Source: Buchnera aphidicola (Aphis nerii) (GTDB taxonomy: Bacteria; Pseudomonadota; Gammaproteobacteria; Enterobacterales; Enterobacteriaceae). Taken from it: a stretch of DNA of 64,000 nt. The DNA is taken from assembly GCF_005083105.1 (NCBI RefSeq), contig NZ_CP034885.1, forward strand, positions 567,492-631,491. Direction: 5' to 3'. This document shows, piece by piece, positions 1 to 10,691 of this stretch. The position numbers were made by a program, and so were the translations under genes. The notes under the pieces were generated by a model that had not been told where the DNA came from, searched no databases, and saw only the letters and a program-made list of their open reading frames with translations. Every line of letters starts with the position of its first letter. Positions within the stretch are counted from its first letter, which is position 1.

Positions 1-7
1 TAGACAC
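1..7 (-). CDS. possible first codons of deoD (purine nucleoside phosphorylase), cut by the window edge
   Basis: On the minus strand downstream of deoB, a Shine-Dalgarno-like AAGGA is followed eight bases later by GTG TCT, which runs off the window. In E. coli deoD follows deoB in the same operon, so these may be the first codons of deoD. Only about two codons are visible, so the identity rests entirely on gene order and is weak. Confidence 0.3.
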
Positions 8-39
8 TTGTTTTTTCCTTATTTTTAAAATAAATACTT

Positions 40-1275
40 TTAAAACATATCTTTACCATATTTCATTTCTGACAAAGAAAAATATTTTGCAATTGTTTGT
101 CCTATATCAGCAAATGTTTTTCTATGGCCTAAAAATTTTGATTTTTTACTAGGAGAATAGATGAGTATAGGGATATTTTCTCTAGTGTGATCGGTTCCGA
201 TCCATGTAGGGTCACATCCATGATCTGCGGTAATAATAAGTAGATCTTTTTCTCGAATTAAATTAAGTACATTGGGTAGTTGTTTATCAAAAAATTCTAA
301 ACCCTTTGCATATCCAAAAACATCACGTCGATGCCCCCAAATAGAATCAAAATCGACAAAATTAGTAAATATTATAGTGTTATTTTTTGCTAATTTTATT
401 TCTTGAATAGTTGTATTAAATAACTCTTTTAATCCAAATGATTTTATAGTTTTAGTAATTCCGACACCTGCATAGATATCTGAAACTTTTCCTACTGCAA
501 TTACTTTGCCTTGTTTTTCATTTATTAATTTTTCCATGACAGTTGTAGAAGTTGGTCTTAGTGATAAATCCAATCTATTTTTTGTTCTATGGAAATTTAA
601 TTTATTATTTCCAATAAAGGGTCTTGCAATAACTCGTGCAATTTTGTATTTATTTTTATTTAATATAGTACGTATAATATGACATAATTTATAAAGATTA
701 GACAAACCAAATATATGTTCATGACATGCTACTTGAAAAACAGAATCGGATGATGTATAAAAAATTGGTTTTCCTGTTCTGATATGTTCTTCACCTAATC
801 TCATAATTATTTCTGTTCCGGATGCATGACAGTCACCAAGAATACCAGGTAATTTAAAATTTTTAATAATTTTATCTATTAAAATATTTGGAAATGAATT
901 ATGAACTTTTTTAAAATAATGCCAATCATCTAAAACTGGAACTCCAGCTATTTCCCAATGACCAGAAGTAGTGTCTTTTCCTGAAGAAATTTCACTAGCA
1001 AAACCATAACTAGCAATAATCTTATTTGGTGTATATTTATCATTATCAAAACCTATTGGATATTTATTTGTTGAAGCTTTATACGCTTCAAATATTCCTA
1101 GTTTTTCTAAATTAGGAATTTTTAAATATCCCCCTTGTCCATTATTTGATTTTCCTAAAAAACATTGTTCTGCTATATGTCCAAATGTATCTGCACCATG
1201 ATCATTGAATTTATCAGCATCAATACTAGATCCAATTCCAAAAGAATCTAAAACCATCAAAAAAACACGTTTCAT
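40..1275 (-). CDS. deoB: phosphopentomutase DeoB
   Basis: DeoB interconverts (deoxy)ribose 1-phosphate and 5-phosphate in nucleoside salvage in the cytosol. The 411-residue product is close to the 407 of E. coli and belongs to the alkaline-phosphatase-like metalloenzymes. A metal-binding Asp sits at residue 10 (VLDSFGIG). The segment [10 protein letters not shown] around residues 99-108 carries the threonine that is phosphorylated in this family. The ADHGCDP and GTDHTREN motifs near residues 350-365 supply further metal ligands. It reads leftward with prfC 38 bases upstream and probably deoD downstream, so a salvage operon is likely. Nothing appears truncated. Confidence 0.96.
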   Translation of the reverse strand: MKRVFLMVLDSFGIGSSIDADKFNDHGADTFGHIAEQCFLGKSNNGQGGYLKIPNLEKLGIFEAYKASTNKYPIGFDNDKYTPNKIIASYGFASEISSGKDTTSGHWEIAGVPVLDDWHYFKKVHNSFPNILIDKIIKNFKLPGILGDCHASGTEIIMRLGEEHIRTGKPIFYTSSDSVFQVACHEHIFGLSNLYKLCHIIRTILNKNKYKIARVIARPFIGNNKLNFHRTKNRLDLSLRPTSTTVMEKLINEKQGKVIAVGKVSDIYAGVGITKTIKSFGLKELFNTTIQEIKLAKNNTIIFTNFVDFDSIWGHRRDVFGYAKGLEFFDKQLPNVLNLIREKDLLIITADHGCDPTWIGTDHTRENIPILIYSPSKKSKFLGHRKTFADIGQTIAKYFSLSEMKYGKDMF

Positions 1276-1313
1276 TTTTAAATACCTAAAAATAAATTAA
1301 AATATATTTATAT

Positions 1314-2900
1314 TTACTGTTCTCTTGTTTTATTAAAATTAATATCAACATATCGAGAAGTAATAATATTTAAGTTTGCTTGATTAGGTGCTAAATATGT
1401 TAAATTATTTAAATTATCTAACGCTAAATAAGATCTATTTTCATTTAAAAACATATCAATGCTATTTTTATTGCTTGATGTAACCCATCGAGCGAGTATA
1501 ATATTAACTTTTTCATATATTGCATCTATTTTATACTCTATTTTTAATCTTTGAATAACTACATCAAACTGTAAAATACCAATCGCCCCTAAAATTAAAT
1601 GGTTATTATTAATAGGATAAAAAACTTGTATTGCACCTTCCTCTGATAATTGCATTAAACCTTTTCTTAACTGTTTTTGTTGCAAAGGATTTTTTAAGAA
1701 AATACGACGAAATATTTCTGGTGCAAAACTAGGAATACCAATAAAGTTAATATCTTCTCCTTCTGTAAAAGAATCTCCAATTTTTATTGTGCCATGGTTA
1801 TGTATTCCAATTATATCTCCAGGATATGCTGTTTTTATAGAAAACCTATCACCTGCTATAAAATAAAATGCATCAGAAATAATAATATTTTTCTTTATTC
1901 TTACATGTTTTAATTTAATACCTTTTCTATATTTTCCAGATACAATTCTAATAAAGGCTATACGATCATGATGTTTTAAATCCATATTAGCTTGAATTTT
2001 AAATACAAAACCTGTAAAATTTTTTTCTTCCGGTTGTACTGTTCGTTTATTACTATTCCGATAAATGGGAGAAGGTGCCCATTTTATTAAACTTTCTAAT
2101 ACATGATTAACGCCAAAGTTAGCTAATGCGCTACCAAAAAAAATAGGTGTAATAATACTTTTTAAAAAATCTCTTTTATTAAAATCCGAATATATGGAAC
2201 TAATTAATTTTAATTCTTCATAAATTTGTATACTTAAATCTGAACCAATATTTTTTTTTAATAAAGATTTATTTAAATAATTAAAATTATTTTTAAAAAC
2301 ATGATTTTTTTTTAATTTGTCATATAAATAAATTAATTTTTTATCTAGATGAAAAACACCTTTAAAATTTCTACCACAACTAATCGGCCAAGTAATAGGA
2401 ATACAAGATAATTTTAATTCTTTTTCAATTTGATCTAAAATTTCTATTGGTTCTAGGCTATCACGATCTAACTTATTAATAAATGTAATAATAGGAGTAT
2501 TATGTAATCGACTTACATCCATTAATTTTTTTGTTCGTTCTTCAATACCTTTTGATGCATCAATGACTAATAAGCAACAATCTACTGCAGTAAGAATACG
2601 ATATGTATCTTCAGAAAAATCTTGATGACCTGGGGTGTCTAATAAATTAATTAAAATATTTTTGTATTCGAACTGCATCACAGATGTTGTAATAGAAATC
2701 CCTCTATCTTGTTCAATTTTCATCCAATCTGATTTAGCATATTTTCCACTTCCTCTTGCTTTTACTGTGCCAGAAATACGTAGTACTTTCCCTAAAAGTA
2801 ACATTTTTTCTGTAATAGTTGTTTTACCTGCATCAGGATGAGAAATAATAGCAAAAGTACGTCTTTTTTTAATTTCTGATTGATGATTTGAATTACACAT
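1314..2900 (-). CDS. prfC: peptide chain release factor 3 (RF3)
   Basis: RF3 is a ribosome-bound GTPase that recycles RF1/RF2 after peptide release. The 528-residue protein matches the E. coli length (529) and aligns along its whole length. The P-loop SHPDAGKTT lies at residues 20-28, followed by the G2 region [10 protein letters not shown]3 [12 protein letters not shown] and G4 NKLDRD. The C-terminal half keeps the family blocks [17 protein letters not shown] and [16 protein letters not shown] sequence. RF3 is dispensable in E. coli, so an intact copy in a reduced genome is notable but not strange. The following 196 bases to ansA hold the divergent 5' regions. Confidence 0.97.
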   Translation of the reverse strand: MCNSNHQSEIKKRRTFAIISHPDAGKTTITEKMLLLGKVLRISGTVKARGSGKYAKSDWMKIEQDRGISITTSVMQFEYKNILINLLDTPGHQDFSEDTYRILTAVDCCLLVIDASKGIEERTKKLMDVSRLHNTPIITFINKLDRDSLEPIEILDQIEKELKLSCIPITWPISCGRNFKGVFHLDKKLIYLYDKLKKNHVFKNNFNYLNKSLLKKNIGSDLSIQIYEELKLISSIYSDFNKRDFLKSIITPIFFGSALANFGVNHVLESLIKWAPSPIYRNSNKRTVQPEEKNFTGFVFKIQANMDLKHHDRIAFIRIVSGKYRKGIKLKHVRIKKNIIISDAFYFIAGDRFSIKTAYPGDIIGIHNHGTIKIGDSFTEGEDINFIGIPSFAPEIFRRIFLKNPLQQKQLRKGLMQLSEEGAIQVFYPINNNHLILGAIGILQFDVVIQRLKIEYKIDAIYEKVNIILARWVTSSNKNSIDMFLNENRSYLALDNLNNLTYLAPNQANLNIITSRYVDINFNKTREQ

Positions 2901-3096
2901 ATATACTCTAATTGAAAGATTTTATTCTTATAAAAAATTTTATCAAAAATAATCTATTAAAAAACATATTTATTGAAATTATATATTTTAAAAAATTGAA
3001 AAATATTTTTAAAATAAATGAATGGGTACAAATTCAATTATATGTAATAATAAAAATATTTATAATTAAATTATAAATAAGAACAGAGTTACTGTA

Positions 3097-4122
3097 ATGA
3101 AAAAAAAAATTATATATATTGCATATACAGGCGGAACTATTGGAATGAAAAAATCACATAATGGATATATTCCTATAGCTGGTTATTTTCAAAAACAATT
3201 AATGAAAATGACAGAATTTCACAATTCAGAAATTCCAAATTTTGTTATTAAAGAATATAACCCACTAATTGATTCTTCTAATATGAGTCCAATAGAATGG
3301 CAAAAAATTGCAGATGATATTAAAAAAAATTATTATAAATATGATGGATTTATTATTTTACATGGAACAGATACCATGTCCTATACTGCTTCAGCATTAT
3401 CTTTTATTTTAGAAAATTTAAAAAAACCAATTATTATTACTGGTTCTCAAATACCTATATCAGAAATTCGATCAGACGGACGACAAAATTTATTAAATTC
3501 ATTATTAGTAATAGCAAAGTATCCTATTAACGAAGTCACTTTATTTTTTAATCATAAATTGTATCGCGGTAATAGAACTACTAAATCAAACGCTAACGGC
3601 TTTAATGCATTTTCATCCCCTAATATGAGTCCTTTATTAGAAGTAGGAATTAACGTTCGTTATTTATATAAAAATGAATATTCTATACAGAAAAAAAAAT
3701 TAAAAGTATATAAAATTCAACCACAACCTATTAGTATTATGAGTATATATCCAGGAATTTCTGGAAAAATTTTAAAAAATTTTTTGTTATATCCAGTAAA
3801 AGCGTTAATTTTATGTACATATGGAGTAGGTAATGCTCCGCAAAATAAAGATTTTTTAAAAGAACTATACACAGCTACTAAAAAAAATATTATTATAATA
3901 AACTTAACACAATGCGTCTCTGGAAATGTGAATATGAACGGATATGCAACAGGTAATTCACTTAAAAAAATTGGAGTTATTAGTGGCCATGATTTGACAA
4001 TTGAAGCAGCTTTAACTAAATTACATTTTTTACTTAGTCAAAATATTTCAATAAAACAAATTGGTATACAAATGCAAAATAACTTGCGTGGAGAATTAAC
4101 AAATTATTCGAGTATTTTATAA
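3097..4122 (+). CDS. ansA: cytoplasmic L-asparaginase I
   Basis: AnsA hydrolyses asparagine to aspartate and ammonia. The 341-residue product is about the size of E. coli AnsA (338). The N-terminal YTGGTIGM (residues 10-17) carries the nucleophilic threonine at 14. The second threonine and aspartate lie in LHGTDTMSYTAS near residue 90, and the catalytic lysine region is RGNRTTKSN. No signal peptide is seen, which separates it from periplasmic AnsB. It is divergent from prfC and convergent with nfuA, so it is probably monocistronic. Asparagine is abundant in aphid sap and haemolymph, so a supply role for aspartate is plausible but is inference. Confidence 0.95.
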   Translation: MKKKIIYIAYTGGTIGMKKSHNGYIPIAGYFQKQLMKMTEFHNSEIPNFVIKEYNPLIDSSNMSPIEWQKIADDIKKNYYKYDGFIILHGTDTMSYTASALSFILENLKKPIIITGSQIPISEIRSDGRQNLLNSLLVIAKYPINEVTLFFNHKLYRGNRTTKSNANGFNAFSSPNMSPLLEVGINVRYLYKNEYSIQKKKLKVYKIQPQPISIMSIYPGISGKILKNFLLYPVKALILCTYGVGNAPQNKDFLKELYTATKKNIIIINLTQCVSGNVNMNGYATGNSLKKIGVISGHDLTIEAALTKLHFLLSQNISIKQIGIQMQNNLRGELTNYSSIL

Positions 4123-4156
4123 TTATATTTGACAATTTTTAAAAAATTAAAGTTTT

Positions 4157-4738
4157 TTAATAAAAAGAATGATGACCATGAAAATGTTGTGTTTGATCAA
4201 TTACTTTTTTAATTTCAGGAAAAAAAGATAACATTTTTTTTTCAACCATTTCTTTCAAAGTAACTCCTATCATTGAACAACCGTTACATCCTCCGCTAAA
4301 TTCTATTAGTGCAGTTCCATTATCAGAAATATTAATTAAATTTACTTTTCCACCATGCAATAATAATTGAGGATTAATTTCTATGTTTAAAAAATTTTTT
4401 ATTTTTTCTTCTAAAGATACTTTTTTATGTAAAATATTTTTTTTAGCATATGGGGCTTTAAAGGTAAGCTGAGAATTTAATTTATCTACTATTAAATTAA
4501 TTTCAGAGTCTTTTAAAAAATGAATAATAGATTTTTCGATATAAACAAAAAAATTATTATATTCTAATTTAATATCAGAATCTTCTATTTCATCAGAAGC
4601 GCAATAAGCTACTTTACATTCTGCGTTAGGCATTCCTGGATTGATAATAAAAACACGAATTTGAGTGCCCTTTGGTTCTTTAGATAAAAGTGATACAAAA
4701 TAATCCTGAGCTTCATTGGAAATTTTAATTATAGTCAT
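4157..4738 (-). CDS. nfuA: Fe-S biogenesis protein NfuA
   Basis: NfuA carries a [4Fe-4S] cluster to client proteins. The 193-residue product matches the E. coli length (191) and architecture: a degenerate A-type-carrier domain at the N-terminus and an Nfu domain at the C-terminus. The cluster-binding CNGC gives cysteines at residues 151 and 154. In E. coli gntX and bioH are neighbours; here gntX is gone and bioH lies divergently 132 bases away. It fits with hemW, mutY, ilvD and miaA-type clients and the isc cluster elsewhere in the window. Confidence 0.95.
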   Translation of the reverse strand: MTIIKISNEAQDYFVSLLSKEPKGTQIRVFIINPGMPNAECKVAYCASDEIEDSDIKLEYNNFFVYIEKSIIHFLKDSEINLIVDKLNSQLTFKAPYAKKNILHKKVSLEEKIKNFLNIEINPQLLLHGGKVNLINISDNGTALIEFSGGCNGCSMIGVTLKEMVEKKMLSFFPEIKKVIDQTQHFHGHHSFY

Positions 4739-4870
4739 TAATTTAGTTTTTTATTTTAATTTAAATGGTAATTTTTAAATACATTAATTTTACTAATTAA
4801 TTATTTTAAACACAAGATAATTCTGTAATTTTAGTTTAATATTTTAAAAAATACTTACAAAAATTTAAAA

Positions 4871-5647
4871 ATGAAAAATTTTACTTGGGCTGTAAAAGGC
4901 AGCGGAAATGTTAATCTAATTATATTAAATGGATGGGGTATTAATTCTAAAATATGGTTTTTTATTATTAAAAAACTTAGTATATATTTTAAAATATATT
5001 TAATTGATCTTCCTGGCATAGGAATAAATAAAAAATTAAAACCCATTAATATTGAAAAAATTATTAAAATATTAAATTTGTACATGCCTAAAAATTCTAT
5101 TTATTTAGGATGGTCACTCGGAGGATTAATTGCAACTAATTTTGCTATATTATACCCAAAAAAAATTTTAGGACTTATTAACATAGCATCTTCTCCGTAT
5201 TTTATAAAGCAAAAAAATTGGCCTGGAATAGAAAAAGAAAAAATATATCATTTTTACTATAATTTGGTTAATCAATACCATCTAACAATAAGCAATTTTT
5301 TATCTTCACAAATATTACAGGAAAAAAAATATTTTCAAGATTTAGAAATATTAAAAAAAATATTATTTGAAAAAGGCGCTATTCCTAAACAAAAAACACT
5401 AAAAAAAGGATTAGAAATATTATTATCGATAGATTTAAGATCTAAAATATCTATGATCAAAATTCCATTTCTAAGAATATATGGATCTTTAGATAATTTG
5501 GTGCCTAAAAAAGTTTCAAATTTAGTTGATTTAATATGTCCTAATAGCGATTCTATTATTATAAAAAATGCTGGACACATTCCTTTTATTTCACATAGAG
5601 AAGAATTTTGCTCTATTTTATTAAAATATTTTTTTAACAAATTTTAA
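4871..5647 (+). CDS. bioH: pimeloyl-ACP methyl ester carboxylesterase BioH
   Basis: BioH removes the methyl ester that lets the fatty-acid machinery build the pimeloyl chain of biotin. The 258-residue alpha/beta hydrolase has the expected triad: Ser82 in GWSLGG, Asp208 in YGSLDNLVP and His236 in NAGHIPF. The E. coli triad is Ser82, Asp207, His235 in 256 residues. No other bio gene is in the window, so whether the whole pathway is present cannot be judged here. It ends 44 bases from the convergent ssb, with a shared hairpin between them. Confidence 0.92.
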   Translation: MKNFTWAVKGSGNVNLIILNGWGINSKIWFFIIKKLSIYFKIYLIDLPGIGINKKLKPINIEKIIKILNLYMPKNSIYLGWSLGGLIATNFAILYPKKILGLINIASSPYFIKQKNWPGIEKEKIYHFYYNLVNQYHLTISNFLSSQILQEKKYFQDLEILKKILFEKGAIPKQKTLKKGLEILLSIDLRSKISMIKIPFLRIYGSLDNLVPKKVSNLVDLICPNSDSIIIKNAGHIPFISHREEFCSILLKYFFNKF

Positions 5648-5650
5648 AAT

Positions 5651-5679
5651 ATATAAGCCCCAAATAAATGGGGCTATAT
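5651..5679. terminator. hairpin between convergent bioH and ssb
   Basis: AGCCCC at 5656-5661 pairs with GGGGCT at 5670-5675 around an eight-base AT loop. A few more A-T pairs flank the stem after a one-base bulge. It is a rare GC-rich stem in this AT-rich sequence and sits between two gene ends, so it probably terminates both transcripts. The U-tract is poor on either side. Confidence 0.7.
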
Positions 5680-5691
5680 TACTAACACATT

Positions 5692-6201
5692 CTAAAAAGG
5701 AATTTCATCATCAAAATCTATTTCTGAAGAATCAATTGTTTCCTTTTTTAACTTATATTTTTCTATATTTTTAGATGCAGGAATAGTTTCGGTGTTTTTC
5801 GTTTTTAAAATACTATTATTTTCATTGATAGAAATACTATGAGAATTAGAATTTCTATTACCTAGCATTTGCATTGTACCACCAATATTTACTATTACTT
5901 CTGTAGTATATCGATCAAGACCATTTTGGTCTTGCCATTTTCTTGTTTGAAGAGAACCTTCAATATATACTTGTGAACCTTTTCGTAAATATTCACCTGC
6001 TATTTCTGCTAATTTTCCAAACAAAACAACTCTATGCCATTCTGTTTTTTCTTTATTTTCACCTGTATTTTTGTCTTTCCAATTTTCTGAAGTTGCAATT
6101 GTCATATTTACTACTGCATTACCATTTGGCATGTATCGAACTTCTGGATCTTGACCTAAATGACCAATTAAAATTACTTTATTTACACCTCTACTTGCCA
6201 T
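5692..6201 (-). CDS. ssb: single-stranded DNA-binding protein
   Basis: SSB coats single-stranded DNA in replication, repair and recombination. The 169-residue product has the OB-fold start [21 protein letters not shown] and the block [14 protein letters not shown]. It has a low-complexity linker and ends in the acidic tip DDEIPF, which recruits partner proteins. The E. coli protein is 178 residues with tip DDDIPF, so only the linker is shortened. It reads leftward from an 840-bp spacer shared with dnaB. Confidence 0.97.
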   Translation of the reverse strand: MASRGVNKVILIGHLGQDPEVRYMPNGNAVVNMTIATSENWKDKNTGENKEKTEWHRVVLFGKLAEIAGEYLRKGSQVYIEGSLQTRKWQDQNGLDRYTTEVIVNIGGTMQMLGNRNSNSHSISINENNSILKTKNTETIPASKNIEKYKLKKETIDSSEIDFDDEIPF

Positions 6202-7041
6202 AATAAAAACTCCATTTGTAAAACTAATTAATATAAATATATTTTTAAATAGAATTTTTAATTATTCAAAGTACATAATAAATATTTAATCAATTAAATA
6301 TTTTTTATTTAATACAAAAAATATATACTTAATTATAAAATTTTAAAATAATAATATTTTAATTATAATTCTTTAAAAAGTACTTAAAAAAATTAATCAA
6401 TTTATATTTTAAATAGATAAAATATACATAATTTAATTAAAAATTTATTTATTAAAAAAATTTTTTAAATATGAAGCTATATAAATTATAGTTGTTTTTC
6501 TTAATATTAAATTAATTTGTTTTTTTGATAAAACAATGACATATTTTTAAAAATATATTTAGAACACTTATTTTAATTCTATCTTAAATTAGAAAAAAAC
6601 TTATACAAGTATTTTATCAAAAAACAAATAAAAAATTTTACATATCTCAAAAAATCTAAATATTTATAAATACACAAAATGTGATAAAATTATATACATA
6701 AAAAATGTACATAAACTATTAAATTGAATCTGTATTAATTTGTCATATATAAAAACTTTATTATAGTATTTTAAATTCACATTGATTTTAAGATTTTCTT
6801 AAAAATTTTAATATTACTTTGTATTTAAAATATTATTCCTCTAGAAATATATTCCCCTTAAGCGAAACTATGAATTAAAATAATTTTATTATAAATAACG
6901 TATAAGATATTCTATGTCATAATTAAACAAATATTTTAAAAAATAAAAACTTAAAATATTAAAATATACAAAGTAAATTTATAAGCAAATAATTTATTAT
7001 TGTAATATTAGAAATATAATTTCAAAATGATTTGATAAATA
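6202..7041. other. 840-bp spacer between divergent ssb and dnaB with no recognisable gene
   Basis: No open frame longer than a few dozen codons and no remnant I recognise lies here. The sequence is almost pure A and T. It must hold the promoters for ssb (leftward) and dnaB (rightward), but many chance TATAAT-like words prevent a confident pick. In E. coli uvrA stands divergently next to ssb, and the dnaB neighbourhood holds other genes, so this may be the eroded remains of lost genes. Confidence 0.6.
6280..6303. repeat. perfect 11-bp AT-only inverted repeat upstream of ssb
   Basis: AAATATTTAAT at 6280-6290 is followed by CA and then its exact reverse complement at 6293-6303. It lies 79 bases upstream of the ssb start. 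It could be an operator or a melted promoter element, but palindromes of this kind also occur by chance in DNA this rich in A and T. Confidence 0.4.
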
Positions 7042-8439
7042 ATGGTATATGCAATATATATGGGTAAAAATAAATTATATTTAAATCAAATTAATAGATT
7101 AAAAATACCTCCGCATTCAATAGAAGCAGAACAATCAGTACTAGGCGGTTTAATGTTAGACAATGAGCAGTGGGATACTGTTTCAGAACATGTAGTTGCT
7201 GATGATTTTTTTAGCAAACCACATCGTTTAATATTTCAAGAAATGCAACAATTATTAAATTCAGGACATCCAATTGATTTAATTACATTATCTGAGTCTT
7301 TAGAGCAAAAAGGAAAACTAGAAAGTGTAGGTAGATTTTCTTATTTAGCTGAATTATCAAAAAATACTCCTAGCACAGCAAATATAACTGCTTACGCCGA
7401 CATAGTGAGAGAAAGAGCTATTGTAAGAGAGATGATATTAGCTGCTAATAAAATAGCAAATGCAGGATATGATACACAGGGAAGAAAAAGTGAAGAACTT
7501 TTAGATTATGCAGAATCTAGTGTTTTTAAAATAGCAGAAAAACGTTTTAAAAAAGATTCAGGACCTAAAAATATTGAAAAAGTACTTGATGAAACTATTA
7601 GTAGTATTGAAAAATTATTTTTGTCACCGAATGATGGAGTAACAGGAATAAATACAGGATATCAAGATTTAAATAAAAAAACATCAGGCTTACAACGTTC
7701 TGAACTAATAATTATTGCTGCAAGACCTTCAATGGGTAAAACAACTTTTGCTATGAATTTATGTGAAAATGCTGCTATGTTATATGATAAACCAGTCTTA
7801 ATTTTTAGCTTAGAAATGCCTGGAGAACAAATTATGATGCGTATGTTATCTTCTTTATCAAGAGTTAATCAAGCACGTATCAGAACTGGAAAATTAAATG
7901 ATGAAGATTGGTCTAGAATATCAGGTACAATTAATGTTTTACTCAAAAAAAAGAATATTTATATAGATGATTCTTCAGCTCTCACACCTAGTGAGGTTCG
8001 TTCAAGAGCAAGACGTATTTATCGTGAAAATAATGGTTTAACATTAATTATGGTAGATTATTTACAACTAATGCGAGTTCCTTCTTTATCAGACAATCGT
8101 ACTCTTGAAATTGCTGAAATTTCAAGAACATTAAAAGCCCTTGCAAAAGAACTACAAGTTCCAGTTATTGCTTTATCACAATTAAATCGTTCTTTGGAAC
8201 AACGATCAGATAAAAGACCCGTAAATTCAGATTTAAGAGAATCTGGCTCTTTAGAACAAGATGCAGATTTAATTATGTTTATATATCGAGATGAAATATA
8301 TCATGAAAATAGCGATTTTAAAGGTGTAGCAGAAATAATAATTGGAAAACAAAGGAACGGTCCCATTGGAACTATAAGTTTAACTTTTAATGGACATTGG
8401 TCTAGATTCGATAATTATTATAACCCTAAATATGATTAA
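7042..8439 (+). CDS. dnaB: replicative DNA helicase DnaB
   Basis: DnaB is the hexameric helicase that unwinds DNA at the replication fork. The 465-residue product aligns end to end with E. coli DnaB (471). The N-terminal domain begins at IPPHSIEAEQSVLGG, a linker follows near residues 150-185, and the RecA-like domain has Walker A ARPSMGKTT and Walker B MVDYLQLM. Two starts are possible: ATG at 7042, or ATG at 7060 (MGKNK...). Neither has a visible Shine-Dalgarno, and E. coli N-termini vary here. It is the sole gene between the long ssb spacer and gshB. Confidence 0.97.
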   Translation: MVYAIYMGKNKLYLNQINRLKIPPHSIEAEQSVLGGLMLDNEQWDTVSEHVVADDFFSKPHRLIFQEMQQLLNSGHPIDLITLSESLEQKGKLESVGRFSYLAELSKNTPSTANITAYADIVRERAIVREMILAANKIANAGYDTQGRKSEELLDYAESSVFKIAEKRFKKDSGPKNIEKVLDETISSIEKLFLSPNDGVTGINTGYQDLNKKTSGLQRSELIIIAARPSMGKTTFAMNLCENAAMLYDKPVLIFSLEMPGEQIMMRMLSSLSRVNQARIRTGKLNDEDWSRISGTINVLLKKKNIYIDDSSALTPSEVRSRARRIYRENNGLTLIMVDYLQLMRVPSLSDNRTLEIAEISRTLKALAKELQVPVIALSQLNRSLEQRSDKRPVNSDLRESGSLEQDADLIMFIYRDEIYHENSDFKGVAEIIIGKQRNGPIGTISLTFNGHWSRFDNYYNPKYD

Positions 8440-8569
8440 TTAAATAAATTATAATAAAATCAAATTTTATTTGAAATTCAAACTCTACCACTATAACAAA
8501 TTTTGACTAAAAATTTTATTTTAGATATAAATATGATTTTTCGTATCATTTAACTTAAATTCAAAAAAT

Positions 8570-9529
8570 ATGAATAAAAAAAAGAGATTAAAAATCGGAA
8601 TAGTAATGGATCCAATTCAATTTGTTAAAATTGAAAAAGACTCAAGTTTTGCTATTTTACTTGAAGTACAAAAAAGAAACCATCAAATTTATTATATGGA
8701 AATGAATGACTTATATTTAAAAAGGGGTCGTGCATATGCAAAAACACGTTTATTAAAAATACGAAGAGAAATACATAATCATTTTAATTTTATTCAAGAA
8801 CAAAATATTTTATTAAATGAATTAGATGTTATATTAATGCGTAAAGACCCACCATTTAATATGGAATTTATATATGCTACATACATTCTTGAAAGTGCAG
8901 AAAAAGAAGGTGTTTTGATTATTAATAAACCCAAAAGTTTAAGAGATTGCAATGAAAAAATATTTGCATCATTATTTAATCACTTCATACCAGATACATT
9001 AGTTACTCGAAACATATCTCAAATATACAATTTTTGGAAAAAGAATAAAGATATAATTATTAAACCTTTAGATAATATGGGTGGATCAAGTATTTTCCGT
9101 ATTAAAAATAATGATTTAAATTTTTTAGTTATTGCAGAAACTATGACTAATTACGAAAAAAAATATTGTATGGTTCAAACTTATTTACCATCAGTAAAAT
9201 ATGGTGATAAAAGAATATTAATTGTTAATGGAACAGCTATACCTTGGTGTGTAGCAAGAATTCCTAAAAAAGGAGAAACACGAGCAAATATAGCGGCTGG
9301 AGGTATTGCTAAAATTAAAAAACTGAACAAAAAAGATTGGGAAATCGCAAACTATTTATCTCCTATTTTAAAAGAAAAAGGACTTATTTTAGTTGGATTA
9401 GATGTTATAGGAAATAAATTAACGGAAATAAATATTACAAGCCCAACATGTCTTTGTGAAATTGAGTCAAATAAAAATATTTCTATTAGCAGCATTTTAA
9501 TCGATTATATTGAAAATCAAAGATATTAA
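8570..9529 (+). CDS. gshB: glutathione synthetase
   Basis: GshB joins gamma-glutamylcysteine and glycine with ATP to make glutathione. The 319-residue product matches E. coli (316). Visible blocks are IVMDPIQ at the start, LMRKDPPF, KPLDNMGGSSIFR (the ATP-grasp glycine loop) and TEINITSPTC near the C-terminus. It heads a rightward run gshB-ruvX-yggS-hemW. In E. coli yqgE stands between gshB and ruvX; it is missing here, leaving a 17-base gap. Confidence 0.96.
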   Translation: MNKKKRLKIGIVMDPIQFVKIEKDSSFAILLEVQKRNHQIYYMEMNDLYLKRGRAYAKTRLLKIRREIHNHFNFIQEQNILLNELDVILMRKDPPFNMEFIYATYILESAEKEGVLIINKPKSLRDCNEKIFASLFNHFIPDTLVTRNISQIYNFWKKNKDIIIKPLDNMGGSSIFRIKNNDLNFLVIAETMTNYEKKYCMVQTYLPSVKYGDKRILIVNGTAIPWCVARIPKKGETRANIAAGGIAKIKKLNKKDWEIANYLSPILKEKGLILVGLDVIGNKLTEINITSPTCLCEIESNKNISISSILIDYIENQRY

Positions 9530-9546
9530 ATAGAGATTTTAAAGTA

Positions 9547-9957
9547 ATGATAATTGCATTTGATTTTGGGATCAAAAATATTGGAGTTGCTATAGGTGAA
9601 AAAATTCTTAAAAAAGGAAAAGCTTTAAATAAAATAACTGTAAATAAGGGGTGTCCAAATTGGAATGATATAAAACATTTATTTAAAACATGGCAACCCA
9701 AGCATGTAGTTGTAGGACTACCACTAAATATGAACGGTACAAGACAAGATATGACAAAAAAAGCAGAAAAATTCGCTAATTTACTAAAACATAAATTTAA
9801 CATTTCCGTTGAATTACACGATGAACGTTTGAGTACAAAAGAAGCTAAATCTTTAATATTCAATCAATATGGTTTTAAAATATTACAAAAAAGCAATATT
9901 CATTCTATTGCAGCTGTTATTATATTAGAAAGCTGGTTTAATCAATCCTTATTATAA
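9547..9957 (+). CDS. ruvX: YqgF/RuvX family RNase H-like nuclease (pre-16S rRNA processing)
   Basis: This family has an RNase H fold and acts in 5' end maturation of 16S rRNA. It was first proposed to be a Holliday junction resolvase. The 136-residue product (138 in E. coli) shows the first acidic residue in IIAFDFGIKNIGVA, the block VVGLPLNMNG and the motif HDERLSTKEA. It is in the gshB operon order known from E. coli. Confidence 0.93.
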   Translation: MIIAFDFGIKNIGVAIGEKILKKGKALNKITVNKGCPNWNDIKHLFKTWQPKHVVVGLPLNMNGTRQDMTKKAEKFANLLKHKFNISVELHDERLSTKEAKSLIFNQYGFKILQKSNIHSIAAVIILESWFNQSLL

Positions 9958-9979
9958 TTAATTACATCTAATTTAAAAT

Positions 9980-10651
9980 ATGAAAAATATTGAAAATAAT
10001 ATACAAACACTCAAAAAAAAAATAAAATATTTATTAAGAAATAATAGCTCTTCACTTAATAATATTAAAATAATTGCTGCGAGTAAAAATCAATCAGTTC
10101 AAAAAATAAAAATTGCTTTATCTTGTGGGATATATGAATTCGGAGAAAATTATGTTCAAGAGGGTATACATAAAATCAAACAACTTCAAAAAAATCATAA
10201 TATTATTTGGCATTTTATAGGTAAGTTACAATCAAAAAAAACTAAATTAGTTGCGCAGTATTTTGATTGGTGCCAAACTATTGATCGAGAAAAGATTGCA
10301 ATTTTATTAAATAAATATAGAAAAATTAAAGAAGTTCCAATTAATGTTTTAATACAAATTAATATTTCTAAAGAAAAGAATAAAAATGGTGTTTCTATAG
10401 AAGATTATCAAAAATTATCAAAAACTGTTTCTAAAATGCCTTATCTTAACTTTCGTGGAATTATGGTCATGCCTAAAAAAGAAACAATAAAATATAATAA
10501 TTATAAAAATATTAATAATATCTTTAATTATTTACAAAAAAAATATAAATCAGTTGATACCCTATCACTAGGAACAAGTTTTGATATGAAAACTGCTTTA
10601 ATGTACAATAGCAATATGATTAGAATTGGAAAAGATATTTTTAATTTTTAA
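9980..10651 (+). CDS. yggS: PLP homeostasis protein YggS
   Basis: YggS binds pyridoxal phosphate and helps balance free PLP and amino-acid pools; it has no settled catalytic activity. The 223-residue product (234 in E. coli) has the PLP lysine at residue 36 in AASKNQS. It also has FGENYVQE, WHFIGKLQSKK and the phosphate-binding end LSLGTSFDM. The E. coli genes yggT, yggU and rdgB that follow yggS are absent, so hemW comes next after 40 bases. Confidence 0.93.
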   Translation: MKNIENNIQTLKKKIKYLLRNNSSSLNNIKIIAASKNQSVQKIKIALSCGIYEFGENYVQEGIHKIKQLQKNHNIIWHFIGKLQSKKTKLVAQYFDWCQTIDREKIAILLNKYRKIKEVPINVLIQINISKEKNKNGVSIEDYQKLSKTVSKMPYLNFRGIMVMPKKETIKYNNYKNINNIFNYLQKKYKSVDTLSLGTSFDMKTALMYNSNMIRIGKDIFNF

Positions 10652-10691
10652 TCTTTTCTAATATATTATTTATTTTGAATACAAAAATATT

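Noticed and set aside
5335-5640. 101-codon open frame antisense to bioH
   Set aside because: It overlaps the BioH catalytic region; it has no recognisable domain and no start signal.
9486-9863. 125-codon open frame on the minus strand across gshB/ruvX
   Set aside because: It lies antisense to ruvX, which has clear family motifs; it is a shadow of AT-rich coding sequence with no ribosome-binding site.
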